From positions 1 to 7,406 of the forward strand of contig CALFXN010000438.1 of NCBI GenBank assembly GCA_937957815.1: a DNA stretch of 7,406 nucleotides, in the 5' to 3' direction. Below are positions 5,659 through 7,406 of this stretch, in pieces. Positions within the stretch are counted from its first letter, which is position 1. Each line of letters begins with the position of its first letter. Source of the stretch: an uncultured Synergistales bacterium. Lineage in GTDB: Bacteria > Synergistota > Synergistia > Synergistales > Aminobacteriaceae. The notes beneath the pieces were generated by a model. It was not told where the DNA came from, ran no database searches, and was given only the letters and a program-made list of their open reading frames with translations. Both the position numbers and the translations under genes were made by a program.

Positions 5659-6816
5659 TTAGAAGACCTCCTCATATATGGCGATGCAATCCTTTTCGGT
5701 GATATCCCTCGGGTTGTTCGCGATCGGGCGCGCGACGCCCATCGCCTTGGCCGCCATCGTCGGGAACTGGTTCGTCGCGATCCCTGCGCCGAGGTCGCGC
5801 AGCGTCCGCGGAAGGCCGAGATCCGCGACGAGCTCTCCGATCAGGTCGGCGCACAGAAGCGCGCCGTCGCGTTCGGGAAGGTCGACCGTATCTCCGCCGA
5901 GTAGCGCGGCGGCTTCCGCGAAACGCTCGGGCGACGCGAACGCGTTGAAGCGGGCGACGTGCGGCAGCAGCAGTGCGTTCGATACGCCGTGCGCGACGCC
6001 GAACATCCCCCCTAGGGGGTAGGCGATCGCATGGCACGCGGTCACGCCTGCGTTCGCGAGGGCGACGCCGCCGAAGAGCGCGGCAAGCATCATATTCTCT
6101 CTGGCTTCGCGATCCTTTCCGTTGAACGTCGCGATGCGAAGATGCTTTCCGATCCGGCGGATCGCCTCGCGGGCGAACATATCGCTGAACGGGGACGCCT
6201 GTCGGCTCGTGAATGCCTCGAGCGAATGCGCGAGCGCATCCATCCCCGTCGACGCGGTGACGGAGGGCGGCATAGACGCGGTGAGATCCGGGTCGAGCAG
6301 CGAGCAGTCGGGGTAGAGGTAATCGCCGTTGATGCCCCCTTTGACGCCGTCGCTCCGGCGGATCAGGACAGCCGTGAACGTGACTTCCGATCCGGTTCCC
6401 GCCGTCGTCGGAATCATGATCTTCGGGACGCCGGGTTTCGTGACGAGCCCGAGTCCCTGATACGCGGCCGCCGATCCTTCGTTCGTCGCGAGAACCGAGA
6501 CGGCCTTCGCGGCGTCGAGGCAGCTTCCGCCGCCGAGTCCGACGAGGATATCCGCGCCTTCGGAACGCGCGATCGCGGCCGCGCGGTCGACCGTCTCGAC
6601 GGACGGCTCCGGTTCGACGTCCGAGAAGACGGAAACTGCGCATCCGGCCGCGCGGAGGCTGTCGGCGATGCGGCCGGCGGTCCCGAGCCGCGTCATGGTT
6701 TCGTCGGTCACGAGGAGCGCGCGACTGCCGCCGAGCGCCTTCGCCTTTTCACCGGCGAGGGAGGAAACCCCGGACCCGAAAAGAATCCTGCCTGCGAGAA
6801 ACATGTTCCACTGCAT
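5659..6816 (-). CDS. kdnB: Kdo 8-dehydrogenase/oxidase KdnB (iron-containing alcohol dehydrogenase family)
   Basis: The 385-residue protein is a full-length group III alcohol dehydrogenase. It has a nucleotide-binding GGGSCLDAAKA (residues 95-105) and IPTTAGTGSE (135-144). The divalent-metal ligands are all present: Asp193 and His197 in GMDALAHSLEAF, His262 in ACHAIAYPLGG and His276 in VAHGVSN. Generic relatives (FucO-type) oxidise small alcohols or reduce aldehydes. Here the flanking kdsB and kdnA point to KdnB, which oxidises the C8 hydroxyl of Kdo to an aldehyde for transamination (listed as EC 1.1.3.48). The ATG at 6816 has GAGGTGA 4 nt upstream and lies 43 bp after the kdsB stop, so co-transcription with kdsB is likely. 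Codons near 6007-6019 contain a C6-TA-G5 palindrome. Without its neighbours I would call it only an iron-type alcohol dehydrogenase. Confidence 0.84.
   Translation of the reverse strand: MQWNMFLAGRILFGSGVSSLAGEKAKALGGSRALLVTDETMTRLGTAGRIADSLRAAGCAVSVFSDVEPEPSVETVDRAAAIARSEGADILVGLGGGSCLDAAKAVSVLATNEGSAAAYQGLGLVTKPGVPKIMIPTTAGTGSEVTFTAVLIRRSDGVKGGINGDYLYPDCSLLDPDLTASMPPSVTASTGMDALAHSLEAFTSRQASPFSDMFAREAIRRIGKHLRIATFNGKDREARENMMLAALFGGVALANAGVTACHAIAYPLGGMFGVAHGVSNALLLPHVARFNAFASPERFAEAAALLGGDTVDLPERDGALLCADLIGELVADLGLPRTLRDLGAGIATNQFPTMAAKAMGVARPIANNPRDITEKDCIAIYEEVF
5665..5673 (-). promoter_or_regulatory. Ribosome binding site of kdnA inside the kdnB 3' end
   Basis: GAGGAGGTC, a near-perfect Shine-Dalgarno sequence, lies within the last kdnB codons, 6 nt before the kdnA ATG. 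Since kdnB ends TAA directly against this ATG, the two are likely translationally coupled and made in step. Confidence 0.75.
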
Positions 6817-6820
6817 GATG

Positions 6821-6827
6821 TCACCTC
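6821..6827 (-). promoter_or_regulatory. Ribosome binding site of kdnB
   Basis: GAGGTGA on the minus strand lies 4 nt before the kdnB ATG (7 nt from its GAGG core), supporting the start at 6816. The 43-bp gap between kdsB and kdnB shows no convincing promoter. Confidence 0.65.
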
Positions 6828-6859
6828 TTCGTTTCGGATATGTTCGCGTACGCGTCGCG

Positions 6860-7406
6860 TTATCGGACGCCGTGCGACCGGATGTACGCCTCGCACGAGG
6901 CGATGTCCTCCGGACAGTCGATCTCGATCGTGTCGCGCCCGCATGGAACGCAGCGGATCGAATACCCCATCTCGAGGACGCGGAGCATTTCCAGACTTTC
7001 GGTCCGTTCGAGCGGCGTCTGCTTCCATTTCATGAACGAGAGCAGAAAGTCCCGTCTGTACGCGTACGGCCCGATATGCTTGTAGTAGTCGGTCGCCGCG
7101 TTCCTCGGATAGGGAATCCGGGACCGGCTGAAGTAGAGCGCCCTGAACGACCGGTCGAAGACCATCTTGACGATGTTCGGGTTGTCGATTTCCTCTTCGC
7201 GGTCGATGCGTTTCGCGAGAACCGCGAGCGAAGACGAAGGATCGGAATCGAGCGCGTCGATGAGCGGGGAGACGAAATCCGGACCGACGAACGGATCGTC
7301 GACCTGGATGTTCAGGACGATGTCCGCATCGCGGCGCTCCGCGACCCAGGCGACGCGGTCGCCGCCGCTCGGCAGGTCGGGCGGCGTCATGACGGCCCGG
7401 CCGCCG
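6860..7406 (-). CDS. kdsB: 3-deoxy-manno-octulosonate (or Kdo8N) cytidylyltransferase, C-terminal 181 residues
   Basis: The frame is open to the right edge and ends with TAA at 6862-6860. About 65-75 N-terminal residues, including the CTP-binding A-R-x-x-S-x-R-x-P-G-K loop, lie outside. Visible family signatures are VMTPPDLPSGGDR, NIQVDDPFV, NPNIVKMVFD, ALYFSRSRIPYPR, YKHIGPYAYRRDFL and EIDCPEDI near the C-terminus, as in KdsB. The enzyme joins CTP and Kdo to give CMP-Kdo for lipid A-core assembly in the cytoplasm. Upstream of kdnB and kdnA it may instead prefer Kdo8N (EC 2.7.7.90), as for Shewanella KdsB. The SRSRIP motif resembles what I recall of the Shewanella protein rather than the E. 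coli form. The usual NxQGDEP is NIQVDDP here, so the normally conserved Gly before the metal-binding Asp is Val. The ATG at 7390 is internal, because GGRAV before it continues the family alignment. Confidence 0.87.
   Translation of the reverse strand, partial: GGRAVMTPPDLPSGGDRVAWVAERRDADIVLNIQVDDPFVGPDFVSPLIDALDSDPSSSLAVLAKRIDREEEIDNPNIVKMVFDRSFRALYFSRSRIPYPRNAATDYYKHIGPYAYRRDFLLSFMKWKQTPLERTESLEMLRVLEMGYSIRCVPCGRDTIEIDCPEDIASCEAYIRSHGVR

Noticed and set aside
5672..6643. 323-codon minus-strand frame inside kdnB
   Set aside because: It is an Arg-rich out-of-frame shadow. The iron-ADH motifs and ribosome binding site belong to 5659-6816.
6845..6854. CGCGTACGCG palindrome in the kdsB-kdnB gap
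   Set aside because: A 10-bp GC palindrome is expected often at this base composition. There is no T-tract for a terminator and no sign of an operator pair.
6031..7035. 334-codon plus-strand frame across kdnB and kdsB
   Set aside because: It is antisense to two genes with clear homology, has no motif of its own and spans their intergenic gap.
7388..7390. ATG at 7390 as the kdsB start
   Set aside because: The preceding in-frame GGRAV continues the KdsB alignment (usually GG..VMTsp.hpSG.DR), so this Met is internal and the gene is cut by the window edge.

Overview
The window looks like chromosomal DNA from a high-GC (about 60-65% by eye), Gram-negative-type bacterium. Genes are tightly packed with strong Shine-Dalgarno sites. 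The Gram-negative inference rests on a set of LPS inner-core sugar genes. I cannot name the phylum from the sequence alone. I see no rRNA, tRNA, CRISPR array, insertion sequence or phage gene, and no stretch over 300 bases lacks a gene.

Layout. (1) Positions 1-341, minus strand: the first 113 codons of a class IV (branched-chain/D-amino-acid type) PLP aminotransferase that runs off the left edge. (2) Positions 342-432: a 91-bp divergent intergenic region whose short AT-rich core carries overlapping -10 elements for both directions. (3) Positions 433-4264, plus strand: a three-gene operon in which each junction is a 4-bp ATGA stop/start overlap. It encodes a soluble flavoprotein of the fumarate reductase/succinate dehydrogenase/aspartate oxidase superfamily, a DJ-1/PfpI-family protein resembling isonitrile hydratase, and phosphoglucomutase (pgm). 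(4) Positions 4265-4452: a convergent intergenic region with a strong terminator hairpin. (5) Positions 4453-7406, minus strand, transcribed right to left: a CMP-Kdo synthetase-type cytidylyltransferase (kdsB, missing its N-terminus at the right edge), an iron-containing-ADH-family dehydrogenase (kdnB) and a DegT-type aminotransferase (kdnA).

The most informative result is region 5. The kdsB-kdnB-kdnA set, in this order and on one strand, is as I recall it the arrangement described in Shewanella oneidensis for 8-amino-3,8-dideoxy-manno-octulosonate (Kdo8N). There KdnB oxidises C8 of Kdo, KdnA transaminates the product, and KdsB activates Kdo8N with CTP for insertion into lipopolysaccharide. 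kdnB and kdnA abut (TAAATG), and kdnB starts 43 bp after kdsB, so the three are probably co-transcribed.

The plus-strand operon is less understood. pgm interconverts glucose 1-phosphate and glucose 6-phosphate and could feed envelope sugar synthesis. The flavoprotein has a Tyr where the family usually has a substrate-binding His and lacks the covalent-FAD His, so its substrate is open. Its coupling to a DJ-1-family enzyme and to pgm has no pathway that I recognise.
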